64,000 nucleotides of DNA, from positions 1 to 64,000 of the forward strand of contig NZ_JACHBZ010000004.1 in the NCBI RefSeq assembly GCF_014200575.1, given 5' to 3'. The stretch is from Mucilaginibacter saanensis. Lineage in GTDB: Bacteria; Bacteroidota; Bacteroidia; Sphingobacteriales; Sphingobacteriaceae. The notes under the pieces are model-generated. The model was not told the DNA's origin. It saw only the letters and a list, made by a program, of their open reading frames with translations, and did no database searches. Made by a program: the position numbers and the translations under genes. Below are positions 7,236 through 16,094 of this stretch, one piece after another. Within the stretch, counting starts at the first letter, position 1. Each line of letters starts with the position of its first letter.

Positions 7236-8216
7236 ATGCAAAAAAATATAGCCCTTTTGGCCGGTGGTTATACCGGCGAATATGAAGTGTCCATCAACAG
7301 CGCTAAAAATATTGCCGATCATTTATCTGCCGATAAATATAAAGTTTACACCATCCTGATCAACCATGACAGGTGGTTCTACGAATCGGCCGGCGGGCAG
7401 ATTGATGTTGATAAAAACGATTTTACGGTAACTTTAGAAGGCGAAAAAATAAAATTCGATTTTGCTTTCCTGACCATACATGGCACCCCGGGCGAAGATG
7501 GTAAGCTGCAAGGATATTTTGATATGCTGGGCATACCTTATAATACCTGCGATACCACAACCTCGGCCATTACCATGAATAAGGCTTTTGCCAAGGCTAT
7601 TGTAAATGGTATTCACGGTTTGCATACTGCACATTCCATGCGCTTATTTGAGCGGGATATGCATGATGTGGCTATTATTTCTGCTACGTTGAAGTTCCCG
7701 CTGTTCATAAAACCCAATAATGGTGGCAGCAGCGTGGGTATGAGCAAGGTTTATAATGTTGCCGGTTTGCCCGATGCGCTGAAAAAAGCATTCCATGAGG
7801 ATAAAGAGATCCTGGTAGAAGAATTTATAAAAGGTCGCGAGTTTAGTATAGGTATTGCCCGTTTGCATGGTAAAATCACCGTTTTGCCAGCCTCGGAAAT
7901 TATTACCACCAAAGACTTTTTTGATTACGAAGCTAAATATACCACTGGCGTAACCGACGAGGTAACCCCGGCCGATCTTTCGGCAGCGCAAAATGAACAG
8001 ATTGCTGCTATTGTTACCGAGATTTATGTGCGCTTTAATTGTAAGGGCATGGTGCGGGTTGATTTTATTTTACTGGAAAATACCAACGAGTTTTATTTTA
8101 TTGAGGTTAACACCACTCCGGGGCAATCGGTTCATAGCTTAATACCGCAGCAGGTAAGGGCCGCCGGCATGGATCTGGGCGAATTTTACGGAGCATTAAT
8201 TGAAGGAGCCATATAA
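7236..8216 (+). CDS. ddl: D-alanine--D-alanine ligase
   Basis: Ddl joins two D-Ala with ATP to make the terminal dipeptide of peptidoglycan precursors. The 326-residue protein has the N-terminal ALLAGGYTGEYEVSINSAKN (substrate and ATP-grasp N-lobe), the loop HGTPGEDGKLQGYFDMLGIPY, the ATP-binding segment PLFIKPNNGGSSVGMSKV, and the metal-binding end FYFIEVNTTPGQSVHSLIPQQ, where Glu and Asn bind magnesium. Length is close to typical DdlB. It is transcribed alone, away from the PASTA/mltG run, and ends with a compact terminator at 8267. The start is the only ATG that leaves the N-terminal motif complete. Confidence 0.95.
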   Translation: MQKNIALLAGGYTGEYEVSINSAKNIADHLSADKYKVYTILINHDRWFYESAGGQIDVDKNDFTVTLEGEKIKFDFAFLTIHGTPGEDGKLQGYFDMLGIPYNTCDTTTSAITMNKAFAKAIVNGIHGLHTAHSMRLFERDMHDVAIISATLKFPLFIKPNNGGSSVGMSKVYNVAGLPDALKKAFHEDKEILVEEFIKGREFSIGIARLHGKITVLPASEIITTKDFFDYEAKYTTGVTDEVTPADLSAAQNEQIAAIVTEIYVRFNCKGMVRVDFILLENTNEFYFIEVNTTPGQSVHSLIPQQVRAAGMDLGEFYGALIEGAI

Positions 8217-8252
8217 TTCCGGAGTCCGGATGTTTAATTTCGGATTGATCGG
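8214..8252. repeat. Short iterated-word block (TCCGGA / TTTCGGA)
   Basis: Directly at and after the ddl stop the words TTCCGGA, GTCCGGA and TTTCGGA follow one another within 35 bases. The word resembles the ATTTCGGA of the block on the other side of ddl, so ddl is bracketed by related word blocks. Confidence 0.4.
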
Positions 8253-8266
8253 TTTAAATTAACTGT

Positions 8267-8292
8267 AAAGACGCATGGTATGCGTCTTTTTT
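8267..8292 (+). terminator. Terminator of ddl
   Basis: A 10-bp stem (AAAGACGCAT at 8267-8276 with 8280-8289) closes a 3-base loop and runs into six T residues. Confidence 0.75.
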
Positions 8293-8345
8293 CGTTTTAG
8301 TGTTTTATATGTAACAATAGCAATCCTTTCATTATCCAATAACCA

Positions 8346-8981
8346 ATGCTGCAATTTATAAAATTCAAAAAACTGTACGGTGGTTTCCCTGCGCTAAAGG
8401 TTGATGGGTTATCTATCAATCCCGGGATATATTGGATAAAGGGGGTAAATGGTTCGGGGAAAAGCACCTTGCTTAAATCTATAGCAGGCATCCTGTCGTT
8501 TGAGGGCGATATTTTGCTCGATGATAGTATCAGCATTAAAAAACAACCGGTAATCTACCGCAAGCTGGTAAACTTTGCCGAAGCTGAACCGGTATTTCCG
8601 GAATTTTTAACCGGTACAGAAATGATAGCCCTGTTTGCCCAGGCCAAAGATGCACCCGCAGGGCAGGAGCAACATTATATGGAAAGCATGCAGATGCAGA
8701 GTTATGTAAACCGACCGGTTGGTACGTACTCCAGTGGGATGCTCAAAAAACTGTCGCTGGTACTGGCGTTTATGGGCAGGCCAAAGCTTATTTTGCTGGA
8801 TGAACCACTGATCACCATTGATACCGTATCCTTGAAAATATTGAACACCTGGATAGCCGAACGACACCTGCAGGACGGAACAAGTTTTCTCCTGTCATCA
8901 CATCAGGCCCTGGAACACGCCGAGCTACCTGCAGCGCATGAGTTACTGGTTGAAGAACAAACCCTGAAATTTATTTCCTGA
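8346..8981 (+). CDS. ABC transporter ATP-binding protein
   Basis: This 211-residue nucleotide-binding subunit has a Walker A motif GVNGSGKST at residues 33-41 and a Walker B LILLDEPL. The signature reads TYSSGMLKKLSLV rather than the canonical LSGGQ; SxGM signatures are common in the CcmA-like branch of exporters. The switch His appears in LLSSHQ. The gene overlaps the following permease gene by one base (TGATG), so the two form a unit, most likely an exporter with one ATPase and one membrane subunit. The substrate cannot be inferred. Length is short but complete for this type. Confidence 0.9.
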   Translation: MLQFIKFKKLYGGFPALKVDGLSINPGIYWIKGVNGSGKSTLLKSIAGILSFEGDILLDDSISIKKQPVIYRKLVNFAEAEPVFPEFLTGTEMIALFAQAKDAPAGQEQHYMESMQMQSYVNRPVGTYSSGMLKKLSLVLAFMGRPKLILLDEPLITIDTVSLKILNTWIAERHLQDGTSFLLSSHQALEHAELPAAHELLVEEQTLKFIS

Positions 8982-10090
8982 TGCGGCAGCCACTTACCAA
9001 TATATTAATAAAGGTGTTTGCCTATAGCTTTTATCAGGTACATGCTGCTATACTGTTTTTTATATTTTTTATAATGGTAGGTTGTGTTCCCGGCAATATG
9101 CTGATTGGTTATCATCAATCATTAATGCTGGCCATGACCAGCAGCACTGTTATGCTTGCTTTGGTTTTGGCCGGCTGGCTTTTATATTTTTTAAAAAGCT
9201 GGCATTATGTTACCGGGCAGTTTTTGGCTCCCGATAAGCAGTTTTTATTTTACAGCAGTAACGCTTTGAGCCGATCAAAGCAACTGGCCAGCTGGTGTTG
9301 TGCGCAGGTTGTTATCATGTTGCCTGTTATCATTTATGCTTTATTGGCTGTTGCGGTAGGGATAAGTCATCATTATTATATACTGCCTTTGGTGATCCTG
9401 GTATTCTTAGCGGGTACCATCTGGTGCAGCTCAGTTTTATACGTGCATATACTAAACCGCCTGGTTGATGGTAGTAAACAATCTGTATTTTTGAGGTTAA
9501 CTGGCAACTGGCGTAAGCCTTATTTTAGCCTGTATATCTATCACGTGTTCGACAAGCTTAAAATACCTTACTTTATTACCAAGGGGCTATCGTGGTTAAT
9601 TGTAACCGGTGTGTTTTACCTGTTTGCTGATGTAAAAACCGACCAGCGGCTGGCAGGTATAGCTATACTGGCGGTAATTACTGCGCATGTGGTGCTGATT
9701 TTTGAGGAGCGCCGTTTTGAGGAAACCCGGCTAAGTTTTTCGCGCAACTTGCCTTATAGCCGATTCAGGATATTTGTAAATTTTATAGGCGTTTACTTTG
9801 TCTTATTGCTGCCAGAGGCTGTATGGCTTTTCAGTAGGTTTAATCCGCTCATGGCTATGGAGTTGTTGGCGGCTGGTTTAAGCACGGCGCTGCTTTTTCA
9901 CAGCTTGTTGTACTGGTTTGGCCTGAATATGGAAAAATATATTCAATGGATACTCGGTTTATTTATGGTGCTGTTCTGGATAATTATGTTCCATTTGCTT
10001 TGGGTGCTGATACCGCTTAACCTGGTAATTGCCTACTTGTTTTTCTATACCAATTATTACTCGTACGAGGGGTTGGTGAGTAAGGAATAA
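8981..10090 (+). CDS. ABC transporter membrane subunit (probable)
   Basis: The 369-residue protein has about ten hydrophobic segments spread over the whole length, for example AAILFFIFFIMVGCV, MLALVLAGWLLYFL, VVIMLPVIIYALLAVAVG and WILGLFMVLFWIIMFHLLWV. I see no conserved catalytic motif. The one-base overlap with the ATPase gene is the main support for a permease role. The protein looks like a lineage-specific exporter subunit rather than a well-studied family. It ends 22 bp before the convergent thioesterase stop, with no clear terminator between them. Confidence 0.72.
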   Translation: MRQPLTNILIKVFAYSFYQVHAAILFFIFFIMVGCVPGNMLIGYHQSLMLAMTSSTVMLALVLAGWLLYFLKSWHYVTGQFLAPDKQFLFYSSNALSRSKQLASWCCAQVVIMLPVIIYALLAVAVGISHHYYILPLVILVFLAGTIWCSSVLYVHILNRLVDGSKQSVFLRLTGNWRKPYFSLYIYHVFDKLKIPYFITKGLSWLIVTGVFYLFADVKTDQRLAGIAILAVITAHVVLIFEERRFEETRLSFSRNLPYSRFRIFVNFIGVYFVLLLPEAVWLFSRFNPLMAMELLAAGLSTALLFHSLLYWFGLNMEKYIQWILGLFMVLFWIIMFHLLWVLIPLNLVIAYLFFYTNYYSYEGLVSKE

Positions 10091-10112
10091 TGGTAAAATA
10101 TGGACACAATAA

Positions 10113-10520
10113 CTAAATTAAATACTGATCAATTACATCCTGCGGTATTTTTGCACCGCGACCGGTAGCCATATCAATCATCACGTAATCAAAATAGCCG
10201 TCACAGCAAATTTTGTTGGTGGCTTTGTTGGTGATGGCAAATTTTACGCGGCAGCCTTTATCATCAATGCTCTCTATACCTGTTTTTACAATAAAATAGT
10301 CGCCCATGGTTAAGGCGCGTTTATAGTCAACATGGGCTACGCGTACTACCCAGCCAAAGCCCCGCTCCATGAATTTTTCCATAGCCATACCATAGCAGCG
10401 CTCCATCTGGTCGTACCGGGCGGCCAGTACATAATCAAAATATTTGCTGTTATGCACATGCTGAAACATATCAATATCATCAGGGCGTACACGGAACTCG
10501 GTTTCAAAGGTAGAATACAT
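10113..10520 (-). CDS. Hotdog-fold acyl-CoA thioesterase
   Basis: This 135-residue single-domain hotdog protein has the FadM/YbgC-like active-site region RPDDIDMFQHVHNSKYFDYV. The catalytic Asp is in DDIDMFQHVHN, and the VHNSKY motif is typical of 4HBT thioesterases. It is transcribed alone on the minus strand, convergent with the ABC permease. The physiological acyl-CoA is unknown. It differs from the first thioesterase (4473-4880) in the active-site motif, so the two probably act on different substrates. Confidence 0.86.
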   Translation of the reverse strand: MYSTFETEFRVRPDDIDMFQHVHNSKYFDYVLAARYDQMERCYGMAMEKFMERGFGWVVRVAHVDYKRALTMGDYFIVKTGIESIDDKGCRVKFAITNKATNKICCDGYFDYVMIDMATGRGAKIPQDVIDQYLI

Positions 10521-10526
10521 AGTAGG

Positions 10527-10560
10527 TCAAAAATCAAAAGTAAAAATTCAAAAACTAAAA
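10527..10560. repeat. Iterated-word block (TCAAAA / TAAAAA)
   Basis: Just upstream of the thioesterase start the words TCAAAAA, TCAAAAG, TAAAAAT, TCAAAAAC and TAAAAC follow in tandem. The block is short and A-rich, so chance similarity is possible; it is listed because it has the same build as other blocks in the window. Confidence 0.35.
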
Positions 10561-10651
10561 CGCTGTCTGTTTATAAATTATAAAAAAAAGTATAATATTT
10601 TTACCACTGGTTTTTCACCTGCAGCTCAGCAAATTCATTTGAATTTTTGCC

Positions 10652-10681
10652 TTTGAAGTTTAACTTAATTCACTATCTTTG
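10652..10681 (+). promoter_or_regulatory. Promoter of rpsO
   Basis: A -33 TTTG (10652-10655) is followed after 18 bases by the -7 element TATCTTTG (10674-10681), a full TAnnTTTG match. This predicts a leader of about 40 bases before the rpsO ATG at 10726. Confidence 0.82.
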
Positions 10682-10725
10682 CACCTCAATTAATTAATCA
10701 TTCACGCTTTAATATTATTCAAGTA

Positions 10726-11004
10726 ATGTATTTAGGTAAAGAGGCGAAAGCAGAGATTTTCGCAAAACACGGTAAAGGTGCTACAGATACAGGTTCTGCA
10801 GAAGGACAAGTAGCATTATTCACCACCCGTATTGCACATTTAACTGGCCATTTGAAAAAAAACAAACATGATTTTTCAACCCAGTTATCACTTCAGAAAT
10901 TAGTAGGTAAACGTCGTGCATTGCTGGCTTACTTATACAAAAAAGACATTGAAAGATACCGTGCTATCATCAAAGCTTTACAGCTTAGGGATATCATTAA
11001 GTAA
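10726..11004 (+). CDS. rpsO: 30S ribosomal protein S15
   Basis: S15 binds 16S rRNA at the platform and helps assemble the small subunit. The 92-residue protein contains the S15 core: TGSAEGQVALFTTRIAHLTGHLKKNKHDFSTQLSLQKLVGKRRALLAYL, with the RNA-contacting HLKKNKHDF region. The last residues LQLRDIIK are those expected for the Bacteroidota form. It has its own strong promoter and terminator. The gene is followed by pnp in the same direction, an order seen widely in bacteria, but the terminator between them suggests they can be expressed separately. Confidence 0.97.
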   Translation: MYLGKEAKAEIFAKHGKGATDTGSAEGQVALFTTRIAHLTGHLKKNKHDFSTQLSLQKLVGKRRALLAYLYKKDIERYRAIIKALQLRDIIK

Positions 11005-11022
11005 TTCTCTCCTTTTTTATTT

Positions 11023-11056
11023 AAAAGCCATCCTGATTAAAGAGGATGGCTTTTTT
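11023..11056 (+). terminator. Terminator of rpsO
   Basis: The arm AAAAGCCATCCT (11023-11034) pairs with 11043-11054 over an 8-base loop and runs into six T residues. Confidence 0.9.
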
Positions 11057-11216
11057 ACTTTAAACATCATAAGTTAAGTTACCCGTAACGAAACAACCAA
11101 ACTTACCATAGCCTCCGTGCCGATAAAAAGGCACTTACCTGATTGAAAAACAAATATTCACACACATAAAACCGATGCGCTCCGAAAGATGAAAAGTGCA
11201 TCACAAACAAAACAAG

Positions 11217-13352
11217 ATGAGTTTAAACGTAATTAAAAAGGTTATTGATTTAGGTGACGGCCGCACCATTGAGATCGAAACCGGTAAACTGGCCAAACAA
11301 GCCGATGGCTCTGTGGTAATTAAAATGGGTGACACCATGTTACTGGCTACCGTAGTATCATCGCCAGATGCGAAAGAGGGAGTTGATTTTTTACCCCTTT
11401 CTGTTGACTATCAGGAAAAATACGCTGCCACTGGTCGTATACCAGGTGGTTTTTTACGCCGTGAGGCTCGTTTATCAGACTATGAGGTTTTAATCTCGCG
11501 TTTGGTTGACCGCGCTTTACGCCCAATGTTCCCGGAAGATTATCATGCTGATACACAAGTGATGATCTCCTTAATATCAGCTGATAAAGATATTATGCCT
11601 GATTGCCTTGCCGGTTTGGCAGCATCAGCAGCCTTATCGGTTTCTGATATTCCTTTTAACGGTCCTATCTCTGAAGTACGTGTTGCTAAAGTTGATGGCC
11701 AGTTAATAATCAACCCAACCTTAAGTCAGTTACAGAATGCAACTTTAGAGTTTATTGTTGCCGGTAGCGAGCATGACATTAACATGGTTGAGGGTGAGTC
11801 AAAAGAAATTCAGGAAGCTGAATTGGTTGAAGCCATTAAATTTGCACACACTGCTATTAAATTACAGTGTTTAGCTCAAAAAGAGTTAACCATTGAAGTT
11901 GGTAAAACCGAAAAACGTGTTTACAGTCATGAGCATAGCAACGAGGATTTGAAAAAAGCTATCTACGCTGCTACTTATGATCAGGTTTATGCTATTGCAT
12001 CTTCTGCTTCAGGAAAAGACGAGCGTTCAGCTAAATTCAAAGAAGTTCGTGATACTTATATCGCTACTTTAGGTGAGATAGATGACGTTACCAAATTCTT
12101 AGCAAAAAAATACTACCACGATGTAGAGTATGATGCTATACGTAACCTTGTATTAGACGAAGGTAAACGTTTAGATGGCCGTACAACTACACAGATACGC
12201 CCAATATGGAGCGAAGTTGGTTATTTACCATCTGCTCACGGTTCTGCCGTATTTACCCGTGGCGAAACGCAATCATTAACCACCGTTACCTTAGGTGCTA
12301 AGGACGATGAGCAAATGATTGATGGAGCGTTCATCAATGGCTACCAAAAATTCCTGTTACACTACAATTTTCCTGGTTTCTCAACTGGCGAGGTTCGTCC
12401 AAACAGGGGTGCTGGCCGTCGTGAAATTGGTCATGGTAACCTGGCTATGCGTTCATTAAAACAAGTATTGCCATCTGAGGATGAAAATCCTTACACTATC
12501 CGTATCGTATCTGATATATTGGAGTCAAACGGTTCATCGTCAATGGCTACCGTTTGTGCTGGTACATTAGCGCTGATGGATGCTGGTATCAAAATCAAAT
12601 CGCCGGTATCAGGTATCGCGATGGGATTGATCACCAACGAAATGGGTACTAAATATGCTATCCTTTCTGACATCTTAGGTGATGAAGATCACTTAGGTGA
12701 TATGGACTTTAAAGTAACCGGTACTGAAAAAGGTATTGTTGCTGTTCAGATGGATTTAAAGATCAACGGTCTGTCATACGAAGTGTTAACTAACGCTTTG
12801 AACCAGGCTAAAGATGGTCGTTTACATATCCTTGGCGAAATGGCTAAAACCATTACCCAGCCACGTGAGGATTACAAACCACACGCTCCGCGTATTGTTA
12901 CCATTAAAATTGATAAAGAATTTATTGGAGCAGTTATCGGGCCCGGTGGTAAAATCATCCAGGAAATGCAGCGCGAAACAGGTGCAACCATTTCTATCGA
13001 AGAAAAAGACAACCAGGGTATTGTTCAGATATTTGCCGATAACAAGGCTTCTATTGACCAGGCTTTAACCCGTATCCGCAATATCGCTTCTAAACCAGAA
13101 GTTGGCGAAATTTACGAAGGTAAAGTAAAATCAATTATGCCATTTGGTGCATTTGTTGAAATTATGCCAGGTAAAGATGGTTTATTACACATCTCTGAAA
13201 TAGACCACCGCCGCATTGAAAAAATGGACGGTATATTTGAAGTAGGTGATGAAGTAAGAGTGAAATTGCTTGATGTTGACAAGCAAGGAAAGCTGAAACT
13301 GTCGCGTAAGGCATTATTGCCGAGGCCAGAGTCGCCAAAAGCTGAAAATTAA
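11217..13352 (+). CDS. pnp: Polyribonucleotide nucleotidyltransferase (PNPase)
   Basis: PNPase degrades RNA 3' to 5' with phosphate, releasing nucleoside diphosphates, and can also add tails. The 711-residue protein has two RNase PH domains (about 10-145 and 325-460) linked by the all-alpha domain, then a KH domain (about 565-620, [23 protein letters not shown]) and an S1 domain (about 630-700, [23 protein letters not shown]...LLHISEI). The active-site region of the second core domain includes [21 protein letters not shown] chose the start at 11217 (MSLNVIKKV); an ATG seven codons upstream adds a low-quality extension. A strong hairpin terminator follows. Confidence 0.97.
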   Translation: MSLNVIKKVIDLGDGRTIEIETGKLAKQADGSVVIKMGDTMLLATVVSSPDAKEGVDFLPLSVDYQEKYAATGRIPGGFLRREARLSDYEVLISRLVDRALRPMFPEDYHADTQVMISLISADKDIMPDCLAGLAASAALSVSDIPFNGPISEVRVAKVDGQLIINPTLSQLQNATLEFIVAGSEHDINMVEGESKEIQEAELVEAIKFAHTAIKLQCLAQKELTIEVGKTEKRVYSHEHSNEDLKKAIYAATYDQVYAIASSASGKDERSAKFKEVRDTYIATLGEIDDVTKFLAKKYYHDVEYDAIRNLVLDEGKRLDGRTTTQIRPIWSEVGYLPSAHGSAVFTRGETQSLTTVTLGAKDDEQMIDGAFINGYQKFLLHYNFPGFSTGEVRPNRGAGRREIGHGNLAMRSLKQVLPSEDENPYTIRIVSDILESNGSSSMATVCAGTLALMDAGIKIKSPVSGIAMGLITNEMGTKYAILSDILGDEDHLGDMDFKVTGTEKGIVAVQMDLKINGLSYEVLTNALNQAKDGRLHILGEMAKTITQPREDYKPHAPRIVTIKIDKEFIGAVIGPGGKIIQEMQRETGATISIEEKDNQGIVQIFADNKASIDQALTRIRNIASKPEVGEIYEGKVKSIMPFGAFVEIMPGKDGLLHISEIDHRRIEKMDGIFEVGDEVRVKLLDVDKQGKLKLSRKALLPRPESPKAEN

Positions 13353-13365
13353 TCTATAAATACCT

Positions 13366-13398
13366 ATAGCAAAACCCTCGAAATGAGGGTTTTGCTAT
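13366..13398 (+). terminator. Terminator of pnp
   Basis: A perfect 14-bp stem (13366-13379 with 13385-13398) closes the loop GAAAT. The T run after it is short, but the stem itself ends in GGGTTTTGC. Confidence 0.78.
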
Positions 13399-13525
13399 TT
13401 AAGCTGTTTTGTTTTGAGGTTTTTTGAAAAAAATCAAAACAAAAGTTATCTGTTTAAACTTTATTATAGTTAATAGTTAATAGATAGTTGATAAAACCAT
13501 AAAGTTCGATCCTGTTTGATAAAAA

Positions 13526-13798
13526 ATGACTCCTTCTACCAATGATCCTTTAGATTTTCTCAGCAATAATTCGCATGGGATACAGTCGGGTGCGCAAACC
13601 GATTTGGTCCAGCTTTTGTTATATGAGATTATCAGAGTTAAAGAGCTTATTGTGTATTATAATTCCATTCCAAATGGAGGGGGGCAACTTGGCTCATCAA
13701 TTTTGAATGAGCTGGTATCTGAAGCTTACAGTTCCCTGGTAAACTATGATACCATACTGATGAAAAAATACTACGATTTACTGCTCAATTGCGATTAG
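13526..13798 (+). CDS. Hypothetical protein, 90 residues
   Basis: I do not recognise a family. The protein is small and neutral to acidic, with one helical stretch (TDLVQLLLYEIIRVKELIVYYNSI), a Gly-rich turn (NGGGQLGSSI) and a second helix (LNELVSEAYSSLVNYDTILMKKYYDLLLN). No signal peptide or membrane segment is seen. Codon use resembles its neighbours, and the gap of about 170 bases after the pnp terminator leaves room for its own promoter. It is probably a real gene of the lineage, but this rests only on protein-like composition. Confidence 0.5.
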   Translation: MTPSTNDPLDFLSNNSHGIQSGAQTDLVQLLLYEIIRVKELIVYYNSIPNGGGQLGSSILNELVSEAYSSLVNYDTILMKKYYDLLLNCD

Positions 13799-13865
13799 GC
13801 TCCCCAGGCCTCTGAGGGAAAGGCTTCCCAAATTATATTTCTTTTATTATTCAATCCAAAACTTA

Positions 13866-13960
13866 CTGTCATTCTGAACGGAGTGAAGAATCTGTTGTGC
13901 TATTTTTTCTGAACCTTGGTCGTTCAAAGATTTACGAAGTTTTTAAAACTTCCGCAAATC
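13866..13960. repeat. REP-like hairpin element, divergent copy
   Basis: The left hairpin starts TGTCATTCTGAA and closes with GAAGAAT (13866-13891; ATTCT pairs with AGAAT). About 37 bases further, 13929-13943 and 13945-13960 form a long near-perfect hairpin (words GATTTACG and CCGCAAATC). The block is a divergent member of the family described at 17128, 33229, 53973 and 59236. Confidence 0.6.
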
Positions 13961-14022
13961 TAACTTCGGCAGGAATGTTTGTCGTCTTAAAATCTTAAAA
14001 AACTTTACACTAATTTTATGAA

Positions 14023-14047
14023 TACTCCCTTTAGGGGGCAGGGGGAT
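14023..14047. repeat. Dispersed GC-rich repeat (TCCCTTTAGGGGGCAGGGGG)
   Basis: The G-rich word TTAGGGGGCAGGGGG next to CTCCC occurs here directly before rpe. The same word, inverted, occurs at 47080-47104 inside the cupin gene. It is a dispersed intergenic repeat by its two copies in this window. Confidence 0.5.
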
Positions 14048-14050
14048 TGT

Positions 14051-14058
14051 TATATTTG
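14051..14058 (+). promoter_or_regulatory. -7 element of rpe, three bases before the start codon
   Basis: TATATTTG (14051-14058) is a full TAnnTTTG match and ends three bases before ATG 14062. A weak -33 (TTTAG, 14030-14034) lies about 17 bases upstream. The geometry predicts a leaderless mRNA. Confidence 0.6.
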
Positions 14059-14061
14059 CAC

Positions 14062-14730
14062 ATGAATCATTTAATAGCACCTTCAATTTTAGCTGCCGAT
14101 TTTGCTAATCTGCAACGCGATCTGGAAATGATTAATACGAGCGATGCGGATTGGGTACATGTTGATATTATGGACGGCATGTTTGTGCCTAACATATCCT
14201 TCGGCTTTCCGGTTGTAAGTGCCACAAAAAAACATGCAACAAAACCGCTTGACGTACATTTAATGATAGTTGAGCCCGACCGCTACCTGAAAGCATTTAA
14301 AGATGCTGGTGCCGATGGTTTAACTGTGCATTATGAGGCTTGCCCGCACCTGCACCGTACCATACAGGCTATTAAAGAATTGGGTTGCAGGGCAGGGGTG
14401 GCGCTTAACCCGCATACACCTGTGGCACTGCTTGACGATATTATTGCCGATCTGGATATGGTGCTGATCATGTCAGTAAACCCCGGGTTTGGCGGACAAA
14501 AATTTATTCAGAACACCTACAAAAAACTAAACGATATTAAGGAGCTGAGCCAGCGCAAAAATCCCGGCTTATTGATTGAAGTTGACGGCGGAGTTGACCA
14601 GAGTAACGTTGAAAAATTACTCCAAGCTGGTGCAAATGTGCTGGTTGCGGGCAATTCGGTATTCTCGTCGGCCAACCAACTGGCTGCCATAAGTAACCTT
14701 AAATATCCCGAAAAGTTATTACAATCATAA
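14062..14730 (+). CDS. rpe: Ribulose-phosphate 3-epimerase
   Basis: Rpe interconverts ribulose 5-phosphate and xylulose 5-phosphate in the pentose phosphate pathway. The 222-residue TIM barrel has IAPSILAADFANL at the N-terminus with the substrate Ser, the metal-binding VHVDIMDGMFVPNISFG (His, Asp), DVHLMI (His), the second catalytic Asp in LLIEVDGGVD, and the phosphate-binding VLVAGNSVFSS. The start at 14062 (MNHLIAPSIL) is the one that fits the family; an upstream in-frame ATG (14047) lies inside the -7 region. The promoter lies immediately at the start codon. Confidence 0.96.
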   Translation: MNHLIAPSILAADFANLQRDLEMINTSDADWVHVDIMDGMFVPNISFGFPVVSATKKHATKPLDVHLMIVEPDRYLKAFKDAGADGLTVHYEACPHLHRTIQAIKELGCRAGVALNPHTPVALLDDIIADLDMVLIMSVNPGFGGQKFIQNTYKKLNDIKELSQRKNPGLLIEVDGGVDQSNVEKLLQAGANVLVAGNSVFSSANQLAAISNLKYPEKLLQS

Positions 14731-14914
14731 TAAACAACCCCAACTAAAAAGGAATTATTTAAAATTTGCAATCAAAGGGCCTTTTGTTGATTAATTGATT
14801 ATTTTTTCAAAAAATGTAAATAATGTCTATATATTTTGTCAAATTAATTAACTTCGGCCCAACTAAATACAAAGTTCCTAATCGTGTATTCAGAACCTAC
14901 AATTCGTTAATTAT

Positions 14915-15982
14915 ATGAAACATAATTTTGGTGCCGGACCGGGCATTTTACCTCAGGAAGTTTTAAAACAAGCTGCTGAGGCGGTAATTGATTTTAATGG
15001 TACAGGATTGTCATTATTGGAGATCTCACACCGTTCAAAAGAATTTGAGGCAGTTTTGGATGAAGCTGTTCAATTAGTGAAAGAATTATTCAGCGTTCCT
15101 GAAGGTTATTCGGTATTGTTTTTACAAGGCGGCGCCAGCACCCAGTTTGCTTTAGCTCCTTATAACCTGTTACCTTCGGGTGGCAAAGCGGCATACCTTG
15201 AAACTGGTGTGTGGGCTAATAAAGCTTTAAAAGAAGCTAAATATTTTGGAGAGGTTGAAGTTATTGCATCATCAAAAGAAAGCAACTTTACTTATATCCC
15301 TAAGGATTATACTATACCTGCTGATGCTGCTTATTTCCACATCACTTCAAACAATACCATTTATGGTACGCAGTTACAGGAGTTCCCTAAGTCGCCAATA
15401 CCGGTGGTTTGCGATATGTCATCAGACATATTCAGCCGCAAGGTCAATGTTGCCGATTTTGGTTTAATATACGCCGGTGCTCAGAAAAATATGGGCCCTG
15501 CCGGTGTAACGCTGGTAATTGTTAAGGATGATATTTTAGGCAAAGTTGATCGTAAGATCCCGGCTATGTTTAACTATCAAACACAAATTGAAGGTGGTTC
15601 AATGTACAATACGCCTCCTTGTTTTGCTATATACGTATCTATGCTTACCCTTAGGTGGTTAAAAGCTAAAGGTGGCGTTGCAGCTATTGAGCAGGAAAAC
15701 ATTACCAAAGCCAATGCACTTTACAATGCCATTGAAAGCAATCCTTTCTTTAAAGGTGTTTGTGCTGTTGAAGACCGCTCTCACATGAATGTTTGTTTTG
15801 TAATGGAAAATCCTGAACTGGAAAAACCATTCCTGAAACTGTGTGACGAAAGAGGTATTGTTGGCGTTAAAGGCCACAGAAGCGTTGGTGGTTTCCGTGC
15901 ATCAATTTACAATGCATTGCCATTAAGCAGCGTACTTGCACTAATTGATGTAATGCAGGAATTTGCCGATAGCAATAAATAA
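14915..15982 (+). CDS. serC: Phosphoserine aminotransferase
   Basis: SerC transaminates 3-phosphohydroxypyruvate with glutamate to phosphoserine, the second step of serine synthesis, and also acts in pyridoxal phosphate synthesis in some bacteria. The 355-residue protein has [13 protein letters not shown] at the N-terminus, the cofactor loop QGGASTQFA, and the PLP lysine Lys191 in [13 protein letters not shown]. The C-terminal region [17 protein letters not shown] is intact. It is followed after 112 bp by the phosphoglycerate dehydrogenase gene in the same direction, so steps one and two of the pathway are adjacent. No serB is seen in the window. Confidence 0.96.
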   Translation: MKHNFGAGPGILPQEVLKQAAEAVIDFNGTGLSLLEISHRSKEFEAVLDEAVQLVKELFSVPEGYSVLFLQGGASTQFALAPYNLLPSGGKAAYLETGVWANKALKEAKYFGEVEVIASSKESNFTYIPKDYTIPADAAYFHITSNNTIYGTQLQEFPKSPIPVVCDMSSDIFSRKVNVADFGLIYAGAQKNMGPAGVTLVIVKDDILGKVDRKIPAMFNYQTQIEGGSMYNTPPCFAIYVSMLTLRWLKAKGGVAAIEQENITKANALYNAIESNPFFKGVCAVEDRSHMNVCFVMENPELEKPFLKLCDERGIVGVKGHRSVGGFRASIYNALPLSSVLALIDVMQEFADSNK

Positions 15983-16094
15983 TCTTTTCCTGCTGAAGGA
16001 AGTATAAAAATAAATTAATAACCTCCGGTATCTTTAAAGGATGAGTTTTATTGCTCGCCCTTTAATGGGCCGGCGGGCTTAAACTATAATTAAG

